From an uncultured Lachnospiraceae bacterium (lineage in GTDB: Bacteria; Bacillota; Clostridia; Lachnospirales; Lachnospiraceae): a stretch of DNA of 20,939 bases. Shown in pieces: positions 1 to 6,503 of this stretch. The translations under genes and the position numbers were made by a program. The stretch's first letter is position 1; the number at the start of each line of letters is the position of its first letter. The stretch is from the NCBI GenBank assembly GCA_910580015.1, contig CAJTVT010000047.1, forward strand, positions 1 to 20,939, written 5' to 3'. Under the pieces are notes generated by a model. That model ran no database searches. It worked only from the letters and a program-made list of their open reading frames with translations, and was not told where the DNA came from.

Positions 1-555
1 CCCTAAATAACCTGCTACCAGCCCTGCACGATTTGTTTCTATTATATGCCCTTTCGATAAATATCCCAATTCATATAAAATCTTTGATATCAATCTTGCA
101 ACGGTTGTCTTTCCTGTTCCTGGATTTCCCGTATATACCATATGTAAAGAAATTGTAGGCATTTTTAACCCTTTTTTCTTTCTGATTTGTTGCAATTTGA
201 CAAAATTGATAAGGCTATTCAACTCTTTTTTTACATTCATCAAACCAATCAGCGAATTCAACTCATTAATATATTTTTCTAAATCCTCTGAATGTATATT
301 ACCGTCATAGTTTCTTTCAAAATCCTTTACGGCCTGCCGCCCTTCAAACCATTCCCCACTATATATCGTTTGCAGCGATTCATCATATAACGTTCCCTCC
401 CCATGATACACCCCATTTGCCCACATTCCTTCATATTGCAACTTTCCTGTAGGATAATAAGATTTTCCATAACCGTTGGCTTTTCCATTTTTGTAATTCC
501 CTTCAAATTTAAGTATACCATCCGGATAATACCGTTCTGTAAATTCACCAAACAT
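1..555 (-). CDS. MORN-repeat AAA+ ATPase (SpoVK/CbbX-like), 3' end outside the window
   Basis: Reading the minus strand from the ATG at 555 gives 185 codons that stay open to the window edge, so the C-terminal part of the ATPase is missing only because the window ends. Residues 1-72 are MORN-like repeats (FEGNYKNGKANGYGK, YEGMWANGVYHGEGTLY, YSGEWFEGR). From about residue 98 the protein is AAA+: a lead-in helix LIGLMNVKKEL, then Walker A GNPGTGKTT at 143-151, then HIIETNRAGLVAGYLG. That order is typical of CbbX/SpoVK-type AAA proteins, which remodel protein complexes. A better-spaced GAGAGG site precedes an out-of-frame ATG at 563, giving a 78-codon overlap frame; the ATG at 555 is chosen because only its frame codes for the recognisable domains. 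Substrate unknown. MORN repeats on an AAA+ protein suggest recruitment to a membrane or partner protein (inference). Confidence 0.88.
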   Translation of the reverse strand, partial: MFGEFTERYYPDGILKFEGNYKNGKANGYGKSYYPTGKLQYEGMWANGVYHGEGTLYDESLQTIYSGEWFEGRQAVKDFERNYDGNIHSEDLEKYINELNSLIGLMNVKKELNSLINFVKLQQIRKKKGLKMPTISLHMVYTGNPGTGKTTVARLISKILYELGYLSKGHIIETNRAGLVAGYLG

Positions 556-666
556 AAATTCATTCCCGTTCCTCTCTTTATAAATTGATATTCCCTAAAA
601 ATGTGCAGTGATCAATTTATGGTGATTCCAAGTGTCATATAGACACTTCTAAAACTAAATATGTTT

Positions 667-693
667 ATTATATTATCTTTTAACTGGTTGCTA
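667..693 (-). promoter_or_regulatory. Putative promoter of the MORN-AAA+ gene, TAGCAAC-N14-TATAAT form
   Basis: On the minus strand TAGCAAC (693-687) is followed after exactly 14 bases by TATAAT (672-667), about 110 bases upstream of the ATG at 555. The same TAGCAAC box with the same 14-base spacing occurs upstream of the genes starting at 1281 and 5200. The box overlaps where a -35 element should be but does not match TTGACA, so an activator or an alternative -35 contact is possible. Confidence 0.55.
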
Positions 694-762
694 CTTTTAG
701 TATATTTACTTTCCTACCTTTTCATGGGGCAGTCTTAATAAGCAAGACAGTTCTTTTTATGT

Positions 763-1281
763 TTATTTCTCTTCTTTCCTTCCTTTTTCCGATTGGTAAG
801 CACACAAAGAAAAATAAACGATTTCCGCTCCTGGTAGACATATTTGTCTAGCAATTGCATTATACTCTTTCGCTTTTGAAATATCTTCTTCTGTTCCAAT
901 TCCCTTCCAACAACAATAAGTTAACAAAGCCAATGCGTCATAAATGCCTTCTTTAAATGATTCTTCTAATAATTTGTATGCTTTCGCTTCATCTTTTTCA
1001 ATGCTAATGCCATAAAAATAAATAAGAGCCATAATATATTTAGCCTTTGATAAACCAGCGTCCAGGCATTTCTCAAAACACTCTATTGCCTGTTTTACAT
1101 TTCTCTGAATTTGTGGTTCTCCAAACAAATTAAAATAACCTACATAATAAGTTGCCTCTAAATGTCCTTCGTCTGCTGCTTTGATAAAAAATTCCATTGC
1201 ATCCCTTACATTTGTATCGCCAAAATCCTTTAAGAGCTCTAGCCCCTTTCTATACTCCTTTTCCCCATTCGTATTAAGCAT
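763..1281 (-). CDS. Sel1-like repeat (TPR-like) protein, 172 aa
   Basis: The protein consists almost wholly of Sel1-like repeats of about 36 residues, helix-turn-helix units with the alternating pattern A..(Y/W)....A...G....A...L. Examples are the segments around residues 26-50 (AMEFFIKAADEGHLEATYY), 63-86 (AIECFEKCLDAGLSKAKYI) and 99-122 (AYKLLEESFKEGIYDALAL). Such proteins are soluble scaffolds for protein-protein contacts; no enzymatic motif and no signal peptide are present. The ATG at 1281 follows AGGAGGAAAATGGA, a strong ribosome binding site. The lysine/glutamate-rich tail (GRKEEK) looks like a normal end. It probably acts with the neighbouring zinc-ribbon, kinase and AAA+ proteins (inference from context and from the shared promoter form). 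Partner unknown. Confidence 0.85.
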   Translation of the reverse strand: MLNTNGEKEYRKGLELLKDFGDTNVRDAMEFFIKAADEGHLEATYYVGYFNLFGEPQIQRNVKQAIECFEKCLDAGLSKAKYIMALIYFYGISIEKDEAKAYKLLEESFKEGIYDALALLTYCCWKGIGTEEDISKAKEYNAIARQICLPGAEIVYFSLCAYQSEKGRKEEK

Positions 1282-1333
1282 TCCATTTTCCTCCTAATAT
1301 TTTCATATGTTTTGTCTGTTATTGCTGCTTTAA

Positions 1334-1360
1334 GCTATATCCTATCACATCTTGTTGCTA
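1334..1360 (-). promoter_or_regulatory. Putative promoter of the Sel1 gene, TAGCAAC-N14-TATAGC form
   Basis: Minus strand TAGCAAC (1360-1354), 14 bases, TATAGC (1339-1334), about 53 bases before the ATG at 1281. Beyond the two boxes this region aligns over about 45 bases with that upstream of the gene at 5200 (both read AGCAACA.G.TGTG.TA..ATATAGCT..AAGCA.CAA), so the two regions probably share ancestry. Confidence 0.6.
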
Positions 1361-1439
1361 ATTGCCAGTGACTGTCTATCTAAAGGTATACATTTTTGAA
1401 TACAAACAGGAGAAGTCTCCCCCCTCCTATCTGAACATA

Positions 1440-2036
1440 CTACATTCCCCTTTTTTTCTCCATCAAATAGTCCGCCAACTCCGCCGCATCCTTGCTATTT
1501 AACATGGCGAAATTCATCCGTTTACTCTGCTTCTCGACAATAAGCTTCCCAGAATAAATTCCCAGACGTTTTCCTGGCTCCACCCGTACAACCTCTTGAT
1601 ATGGGATGGCAATCACTTTTCGGAAAAAAGGAATCAGAGAAAAGGCCATCCTACCGCTTTCTATGTAAAGTAACCTTTGGCTGGTACACACCATATAATC
1701 CCGAAACATTTTAAGGCTCTTAAACTGTCCAATCAATGAATTTCTGTTGGCATGGTAAAACTGGATAATCTCTTCCCCTGGCTGCAACACCCGTTCTAAA
1801 TCCCTGGAAATCCCGCTTGCCCCGTAAAACAGCACCACGCTCCCCTTTGCCGTAAATGCTGTGCCCATCAATTCATCTTTCAGCTCTTCGCGCGTCCTTG
1901 GCGTCAGAGCGCCGCTCCCTGGACTGAGAGTGCTATCTGCTGGGAGAGTTGTCCCTCCCTGATTGACCGCTTTCCCACAACCTGGGCAAACTACCCACCC
2001 CTCTTGCAATTCCTTTCCACAACCTGTACAAAACAT
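1440..2036 (-). CDS. Zinc-ribbon protein with a PH-like domain, 198 aa
   Basis: The N-terminus MFCTGCGKELQEGW.VCPGCG is a four-cysteine zinc ribbon (C3, C6, C18, C21). A short linker rich in P, T, S and G follows (about residues 28-45). Residues 55-190 read like a bacterial PH-like domain: strands ending in VVLFYGASG, LQPGEEIIQFYHANRN, YMVCTSQRLLYIES, VIAIPYQEVVRVEPGKR and IYSGKLIVEKQSKRMNF, then a C-terminal helix DAAELADYLMEKKR. PH-like domains bind lipids or proteins; there is no membrane segment. Start chosen at the ATG preceded by AAGGAGGAATGCGAG. It lies 21 bases downstream of a broken coding fragment that ends at 2058, so both probably once shared a transcript. It is one of four genes here with the same zinc-ribbon start. 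The ligand is unknown. Confidence 0.8.
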   Translation of the reverse strand: MFCTGCGKELQEGWVVCPGCGKAVNQGGTTLPADSTLSPGSGALTPRTREELKDELMGTAFTAKGSVVLFYGASGISRDLERVLQPGEEIIQFYHANRNSLIGQFKSLKMFRDYMVCTSQRLLYIESGRMAFSLIPFFRKVIAIPYQEVVRVEPGKRLGIYSGKLIVEKQSKRMNFAMLNSKDAAELADYLMEKKRGM

Positions 2037-2057
2037 CTCGCATTCCTCCTTGATTTA

Positions 2058-2456
2058 CTACTCTTCTCCATAAATTAAAGGCATCTCATAAGTAACATAA
2101 GATCCTGGATCATCCAGGCTTGTCCTGATCTTAAAAGTGACCACCAACTCCTCTGCCTCCTCATAGACTCCTTCTCCAACACTCCCCACAAGCACACAGG
2201 GATAATGATCCTTTGGATCCAAGTAAGCATCTGGAGAAAGAAAGACCAGTTCCCTGCCTAGTGTATTGACCGCCTAACATTTAGACTAATTACGCAGAAT
2301 GAATTTTCATTCTGCAAGGCAGATTTTTGACGGCGTAGCGGTGGCTACGACTAGAAAATCTAACGCAGTAGATGGAAATTCAGGCAAGTAATTGGTCTGA
2401 TTGTCAGGTGGTCAATACACTAGTATAGGTTCATTATTATAATATGTAACTAAACT
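2058..2456 (-). pseudogene. C-terminal remnant of an unrecognised gene, interrupted by a 166-bp MITE
   Basis: Reading left from the MITE gives 66 codons ending with TAG at 2060-2058 and containing GRELVFLSPDAYLDP and ...VTYEMPLIYGEE, with coding-like composition. Joining across the MITE at its TA duplication extends the frame by SLVTYYNNEPI up to a TAA at 2459-2457; no start codon is found. A GGAGGAG motif at about 2508-2514 may be the ribosome binding site of the lost 5' part. The fragment is not recognised as a known family. It ends 21 bases before the zinc-ribbon/PH gene at 2036, so it was probably the gene upstream of it in an operon. Confidence 0.6.
2258..2423. mobile_element. 166-bp MITE, copy 1 (TA target, IS630/Tc1-like)
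   Basis: Both ends are CTAGTGTATTGACC in inverted orientation, and the whole element is an imperfect palindrome with a central hairpin (GTAGC..GCTAC). It is base-for-base identical by eye to the copy at 4993-5158. The TA inside each terminal CTAG is read as the target duplication: joining the flanks at one TA keeps the coding frame of the surrounding remnant. No transposase is encoded. TA duplication is characteristic of the IS630/Tc1/mariner group; assignment to that group is inference. Confidence 0.85.
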
Positions 2457-2574
2457 TTATTATTTTTACTTACCACTGTTTATTAATGGAACAGCACACA
2501 AAAAAACTCCTCCAGATATTACATACTACCTAACATTAAATTTAAAATTTTATTGATATTATGCTTAATTGCCT

Positions 2575-4347
2575 TTAAAACTGTACAATTTTTCCTGTAT
2601 CATCAACTGTATAGCCTTCTTCAACCCAATCTCCATTTGATATATATCCATCTTCCGTAACATAATATTCTGAGTACTCCGCTAAAGCATTCCCATTGAC
2701 ATCTACAATAACCCCATCTTTTTCATATAGGACGCCATCTGACACATCTGTAAAAAAGTCTCCTGTACAGTTAACAACATCTTCCTGCCCTTCCATATCG
2801 CCACTCATATCATTTTCATCTGTATCAAAAACCATAGCAGTCATTGTATTTTCATCAAACTTTTTTCCTGCAAAATTCTCTTCATAATAGGATGCGGCTG
2901 GATTTGTCCAGGTATTTCCTTCAAAATCAATACATTCCAAGAGAAGAATCTGCATATACTTAAAATCCCTTTGTTCAAATGATACTGAAGCATGCGATGT
3001 CTGTCCTGCTGCAATATTACTGCCTTGGCATCTATAAAAATATTCTGGATCAAAACTATACATTTCTACCAATTCAAGAGGCAACTTATAAGAATCCCAT
3101 GCAGCTATTCCGAACTTTGCTTTCTTTATATCAGTATCTGTTACATTAACCATATCAAAGCTAACTGTTGTAAATCCTGTGTACACAGTTTCTTGATATA
3201 AATTTTCAATTTTTACCGGAATGGATTCACTGCTATTCGTTAAATACATTTCCATATTTTCTGCATTCTCAGGGTTTAATGTTTCCTGAAGCTCTTCTTC
3301 TGTATGATGCATTACATAAATTTGTGTAATTTTCCCATCAACATTTGAAAGCATTACGCTGTTGCCTGATTTCCTGTCAAGATATGCAGCAGTATCATCC
3401 ATTGTGACGCCCTCTCTTTCCCCCTCCTTGGTGTACCGATCCGCCAGTAGCTTATCTGCTTCTTCCAAACTCATTCCAATCCTTATCCCATGGAAACCTG
3501 GCATATCGCTTCCAGTTCCTTCAATCATTATCATATTTACGTTTCCATCCATATCACTATTCACAAGAATACCTCCACCAGCAAGGGTATATCCCATATT
3601 ATCCTCATCATAAGAAAATCCCATGCCTTCCAATTCTTTTTCTGGCAGACCCATAATTTCTTCTAAATCAATTTCCGTATAACCCACTTCTTCATTTCCC
3701 ATATCTTGGCTGTCTGCCTTGTAATCGCCTTCTGTAACATCGCTGACTAGAAATACTGGCACTTCATCATCTTCTCTCAAGTATTTCAATATGCCATTAA
3801 AATATGCTTTTCCCGTTTCTTCATACGGCTCTGCATTTATAAGCCACTCCCATTCTTTTACAGGTTTCTCGTCTTCCTGCATTACAATGCCAATGTTCAC
3901 ACCTCCCATGCCTATATACACTGCATATTTATTCTTGTCTGTATTTCCTAATGGGAACTCAACACTTATATTGGCCCTTACCATTCCTGGGAACCCCTCT
4001 TCTTTCCATTGCCCAAATCCACCTACTTCTTCAAGTGTTTTTATCTCTTCTGATGCTTCCTTGGTTCCCTGGCTACTATTGCTGCTGTCATCCCCAGATG
4101 GCGTAAGAATAGCTACGACAATCAGAAGCAATAATACTGCCCCAACCCAAAGCAGTACTTTTTTTGCTTTTCCCTTCTTTTTAGGTACATCCTCTATATA
4201 ATTCCTTTCTCTCTGGACTGTTTGAGGATGATTGGATGTTTCAGGCTTCTTTTCAGCTTTTACGGAACCCTCGCCAATCACCTGCCCACAGTATGGGCAT
4301 TTCTTCCAACCATCTTCTAACTCTTTACCACATTTTTCACAAAACAT
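2575..4347 (-). CDS. Zinc-ribbon, single-pass membrane protein with a large extracytoplasmic region, 590 aa
   Basis: The N-terminus MFCEKCGKELEDGW.KCPYCG is a four-cysteine zinc ribbon. It is followed by a charged linker ending KKKGKAKK and one hydrophobic segment VLLWVGAVLLLLIVVAIL at about residues 64-81. The ribbon and the lysines point to the cytoplasm, so the acidic remainder (about 500 residues, rich in D, E, G, N, S) should lie outside. That part contains two segments resembling each other in style (MGLPEKELEGMGFSYDED and GFHGIRIGMSLEEADKLLAD), and a tail of short repeats with DVNGNALAEYSEYYV and DGYISNGDWVEEGYTVDD. No catalytic motif is seen. Start at the ATG after ATAGGAGGAAAAT. The upstream region is taken up by a 159-bp MITE at 4374, so the gene may rely on read-through from upstream. 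Function unknown; likely an envelope sensor or receptor (inference). Confidence 0.85.
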   Translation of the reverse strand: MFCEKCGKELEDGWKKCPYCGQVIGEGSVKAEKKPETSNHPQTVQRERNYIEDVPKKKGKAKKVLLWVGAVLLLLIVVAILTPSGDDSSNSSQGTKEASEEIKTLEEVGGFGQWKEEGFPGMVRANISVEFPLGNTDKNKYAVYIGMGGVNIGIVMQEDEKPVKEWEWLINAEPYEETGKAYFNGILKYLREDDEVPVFLVSDVTEGDYKADSQDMGNEEVGYTEIDLEEIMGLPEKELEGMGFSYDEDNMGYTLAGGGILVNSDMDGNVNMIMIEGTGSDMPGFHGIRIGMSLEEADKLLADRYTKEGEREGVTMDDTAAYLDRKSGNSVMLSNVDGKITQIYVMHHTEEELQETLNPENAENMEMYLTNSSESIPVKIENLYQETVYTGFTTVSFDMVNVTDTDIKKAKFGIAAWDSYKLPLELVEMYSFDPEYFYRCQGSNIAAGQTSHASVSFEQRDFKYMQILLLECIDFEGNTWTNPAASYYEENFAGKKFDENTMTAMVFDTDENDMSGDMEGQEDVVNCTGDFFTDVSDGVLYEKDGVIVDVNGNALAEYSEYYVTEDGYISNGDWVEEGYTVDDTGKIVQF

Positions 4348-4373
4348 ATTTTCCTCCTATAGTTTTATTCAAT

Positions 4374-4532
4374 GTACTCTCGGATTCTCTTTGTGCCTGA
4401 TTCTGCGAGGAGATTTTTTGTCAGATGTGCACAAATTCAGGAGGCGTACCTGGATGGTACGTTAATTAAATTTGTGTGCATTTGATGGAAAATCAGCCGT
4501 AAAAGCAGGTATAAGAGAGATTCTGAGAATAC
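4374..4532. mobile_element. 159-bp MITE-like element, copy A
   Basis: It runs from GTACTCTCGGATTCTC to GAGAATAC and is about 94% identical by eye to copies at 5470 and 15134. The ends form an imperfect inverted repeat of roughly 30 bases, and the middle has a perfect GTACC-TGGA-GGTAC-type hairpin plus a TGTGCACAAATT/AATTTGTGTGCA arm. It starts 27 bases upstream of the ATG at 4347 and ends 2 bases from the stop codon of the gene at 4535. No clear target duplication remains. It encodes no transposase. Confidence 0.8.
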
Positions 4533-4534
4533 AT

Positions 4535-5200
4535 TTATTTAGATAGCCAATATATTAACAGTAGCGCAACCGCCACAAAAGATTCTACAATATGTGAAGC
4601 CATTCCGCAGCCTTTCTGCCGCTTGCCTGTCAACAACTCTTTTGTATGCGCATAATTCCTGGGTCCATAAATTAACCATATCCCGCTCTCGCAAAAAGTT
4701 ATCTTTGCAAAGACAGGGAGAAGGTCTATAAGCGCTCCCATCATCCCCTGCCCATGTAACGCATTATAGAAATCGTATGTAAAAATAGTATAAAATAGAT
4801 ATGCCAGGTAAACTATAATTAATATACACAACGCTGTTCTCATTGGATGTTCCTGGATAAAACCCTTGATTGCTTCCCATACTATTGTTAATTCATCTCT
4901 ACCTTCCACAACATTTGTTGTTTCCAATTGCTCTTGCTCCGGCAATCCACCCTGGGCAGATGCAACTCTTTCATAACCGCAATAAGGGCAGACTAGTGTA
5001 TTGACCGCCTAACATTTAGACTAATTACGCAGAATGAATTTTCATTCTGCAAGGCAGATTTTTGACGGCGTAGCGGTGGCTACGACTAGAAAATCTAACG
5101 CAGTAGATGGAAATTCAGGCAAGTAATTGGTCTGATTGTCAGGTGGTCAATACACTAGCCATCCCTCTTCCATTTTCTTTCCACATTTCCCGCAAAACAT
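4535..5200 (-). pseudogene. Zinc-ribbon membrane protein gene split by the 166-bp MITE
   Basis: The ATG at 5200 (after AAAGGAGGAAAA) starts MFCGKCGKKMEEGW; the MITE then adds LVY and a TGA at 5149-5147. Deleting the MITE plus one TA joins GW to LVCPYCGYERVASAQGG and the rest, giving an unbroken 167-aa protein. It has a four-cysteine zinc ribbon (residues 3-20) and three hydrophobic segments: TALCILIIVYLAYLFYTIF, a middle one around LLPVFAKITFCESGIWLIYG, and VESFVAVALLLIYWL at the end. The net insertion is 162 bases, a multiple of three, so the frame is broken by stops inside the MITE, not by a shift. The downstream part could be translated only from a poor TTG at 4945. Intact, it would be a cytoplasmic zinc ribbon anchored by a three-helix membrane domain; function unknown. 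Confidence 0.85.
4993..5158. mobile_element. 166-bp MITE, copy 2, inside a zinc-ribbon gene
   Basis: Sequence identical by eye to copy 1 (2258-2423), with the same CTAGTGTATTGACC inverted ends and central hairpin. The identity of the two copies suggests recent movement or gene conversion. The insertion site is at a TA between the two cysteine pairs of the zinc ribbon. Collapsing the duplicated TA restores GAG GGA TGG CTA GTC TGC, that is EGWLVC, matching EGWVVC of the paralogue at 2036. This independently supports a TA duplication. Confidence 0.9.
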
Positions 5201-5275
5201 TTTTCCTCCTTTAAATAATTCACTTCACTTATTTTGGGTATCGCTATTTGTTCTGTTGCTCTTTCCCCTGTCACC

Positions 5276-5350
5276 CTACAAATTATCTTTTTGCTTTAAA
5301 TTTTCTATAACCTCCAATTTCTTTTTAGTATCTTTTTCCACGCATTCCAT
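5276..5350 (-). CDS. Possible 24-aa leader peptide upstream of the broken zinc-ribbon gene
   Basis: In the roughly 200-base leader between the promoter at 5402-5428 and the ATG at 5200 there is a short frame, MECVEKDTKKKLEVIENLKQ..., preceded by GAGAAAGGTT and ended by TAG. It is lysine- and glutamate-rich and has no rare-codon run. It could be a chance frame or a gene remnant; only the long leader makes it worth recording. Confidence 0.2.
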   Translation of the reverse strand: MECVEKDTKKKLEVIENLKQKDNL

Positions 5351-5401
5351 AACCTTTCTCAACAGTGTTTGTCATCTTCTATTCGTTTTTTGTTGCTTAC
5401 A

Positions 5402-5428
5402 GCTATATTTTACCACACCATGTTGCTA
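5402..5428 (-). promoter_or_regulatory. Putative promoter of the zinc-ribbon membrane gene, TAGCAAC-N14-TATAGC form
   Basis: Minus strand TAGCAAC (5428-5422), 14 bases, TATAGC (5407-5402). It is the third example of this form in the window and the closest match to that at 1334-1360. It leaves an unusually long leader of about 195 bases before the ATG at 5200. On the plus strand a weak TTGCTA-N16-TATAAC in the same stretch could serve the XRE gene at 5653. Confidence 0.55.
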
Positions 5429-5469
5429 TTTGCTAGTGTAAAAATATAACTTATGGATATATCTTTAAT

Positions 5470-5628
5470 GTACTCTCGGATTCTCTTTGTGCCTGATTTT
5501 GCGAGAAGATTTTTTGTCAGATGTGCACAAATTCAGGAGGCGTACCTGGATGGTACGTTGATTAAATTTGTGTGCATTTGGCCCAAAATCAGCCGTAAAA
5601 GCAGGTATAAGAGAGATTCCGAGAGTAC
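5470..5628. mobile_element. 159-bp MITE-like element, copy B, with 9-bp target duplication
   Basis: This is the best-preserved copy: it runs GTACTCTCGGATTC...GAATCTC-type inverted ends...CCGAGAGTAC and is flanked on both sides by ATCTTTAAT (5461-5469 and 5629-5637), a perfect 9-bp direct repeat. That defines the element ends. It lies between the likely promoter region and the start of the XRE gene at 5653, so it would put a large hairpin in that gene's leader. A frame of about 53 codons is open through it (also in copy C, but stopped in copy A); it is probably accidental. Confidence 0.85.
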
Positions 5629-5652
5629 ATCTTTAATTTATGGAGGAGAAAC

Positions 5653-5982
5653 ATGGAAAACGATAAGATTGGCCAAAGAATCAAAACACTGCGTAAATCA
5701 AAAGGCATAACGCAAGAGCAGCTATCCGAAGAAATTAACGTCAGCCCACATTATATCTATGAGATTGAACGTGGTCTTAAGCAGATGTCTCTTGAAACTT
5801 TTATGTCAGTTGCCCGCGCCTTAAATGCCTCTGCCGACTATCTGTTATTTGGGACATTCCATTGTAGCAGCCCTGATCCAGACTATAACGAACAGCTTGA
5901 TAATATTATACGCTCACTCTCTCCCCATAAGAGGGAATCTATTACAAAAATCATCGACACTTTACTGCCTTTATTAAAATGA
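5653..5982 (+). CDS. XRE-family HTH transcriptional regulator, 109 aa
   Basis: Residues 6-66 form a Cro/CI-type helix-turn-helix: IGQRIKTLRKSKGITQEQLSEEINVSPHYIYEIERGLKQMSLETFMSVARALNASADYLLFG, with the usual Q-EQL-V---I--IE-G recognition pattern. The remaining 43 residues include SLSPHKRESITKIIDTLLPLL, a helix that probably dimerises. It is the only plus-strand gene in the left 10 kb and is divergent from the zinc-ribbon gene at 5200, so it may regulate it and, through the shared TAGCAAC form, related promoters (inference). ATG at 5653 follows TATGGAGGAGAAAC. MITE copy B ends 24 bases upstream. A longer upstream frame from 5453 is MITE-derived and lies in another frame. Confidence 0.93.
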   Translation: MENDKIGQRIKTLRKSKGITQEQLSEEINVSPHYIYEIERGLKQMSLETFMSVARALNASADYLLFGTFHCSSPDPDYNEQLDNIIRSLSPHKRESITKIIDTLLPLLK

Positions 5983-6242
5983 CATATTTCCTTTTTCTTT
6001 CTCTGTATAGGCTCTTCAGGCAAATGGGCTTAAACTGCCAGAACTTCAGCTGTATGGTCACGAACCAGACCAAGTCCATCCGCTCTCAGAATCCTGACAG
6101 GCTCAGTAGCCTCTTAGGCTCCACGGTTGGCGGCCTTTTTCAGAAATCCCAAGAGTCTGACAGCAAATATACGAGAGGAATGCCCTAAAGCCTGCACCCC
6201 AAAGCATCCTATCTAACTCCTATGTATTTTTTCACAGAAGCC
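5983..6242. other. Non-coding stretch between convergent genes, possible gene debris
   Basis: 260 bases between the ends of the XRE gene and the gene at 6243. The base composition is less AT-rich than other spacers here and resembles decayed coding sequence (minus-strand pieces such as ERMDLVWFV and KFWQFKP around 6030-6080), but no frame is continuous and no family is recognised. No clear terminator hairpin with a T-run is seen. Confidence 0.3.
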
Positions 6243-6503
6243 TCAGTTATCCGTAAATCCGTTCCTCATACACTCCGCAAACAGCCAGGATGCATACCGG
6301 AACCCTTTCACAAAACCGTCCTCATCCGCTTTATAGGCAATGAAATACAGATTATCCTTGTATTCTTCGCACTCCTGCCCGTCCAATTTCTCCATCCTTT
6401 TCAGTAAGTTTAGGATTTCTTCCTCTATGCCTTTTGAAACCCTGTCTTTCCCTCCATCTTTCTGCACTACGCAGTTATAAATTTCCCGAATCATCCCGTC
6501 CAT
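6243..6503 (-). CDS. Small helical protein of unknown function, 86 aa
   Basis: The sequence is almost all predicted helix, acidic and basic mixed: IREIYNCVVQKDGGKDRV, EEEILNLLKRMEKLDGQEC, NLYFIAYKADEDGFVKGFRYASWLFAECM. The ending F..GFR.A..L..E is reminiscent of small Firmicutes families such as DUF6809, but this is only a resemblance in style. ATG at 6503 follows AGAGGCAATGAT and overlaps by 13 bases the end of the frameshifted zinc-ribbon gene upstream, which implies translational coupling in one operon. No cysteines arranged as a metal site, no membrane segment. Confidence 0.65.
   Translation of the reverse strand: MDGMIREIYNCVVQKDGGKDRVSKGIEEEILNLLKRMEKLDGQECEEYKDNLYFIAYKADEDGFVKGFRYASWLFAECMRNGFTDN

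Noticed and set aside
403..588. Plus-strand 61-codon frame and minus-strand 78-codon frame near the left edge
   Set aside because: Both are shadows of the MORN-AAA+ frame, which alone shows repeats and a Walker A motif.
720..762. Hairpin GTCTT-AATAAGC-AAGAC as a terminator for the Sel1 gene
   Set aside because: The stem is only 5 bp, and the T-rich stretch lies on the wrong side for the minus-strand gene.
4535..4945. Independent 136-aa membrane protein gene starting at TTG 4945
   Set aside because: There is no convincing start signal, and removing the MITE joins it perfectly to the zinc ribbon at 5200.
5453..5710. 85-codon protein frame through MITE copy B (and a similar 73-codon frame in copy C)
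   Set aside because: The frame is broken by a TGA in copy A, has no ribosome binding site, and overlaps the XRE gene. It is more likely a by-product of a palindromic repeat than a gene.
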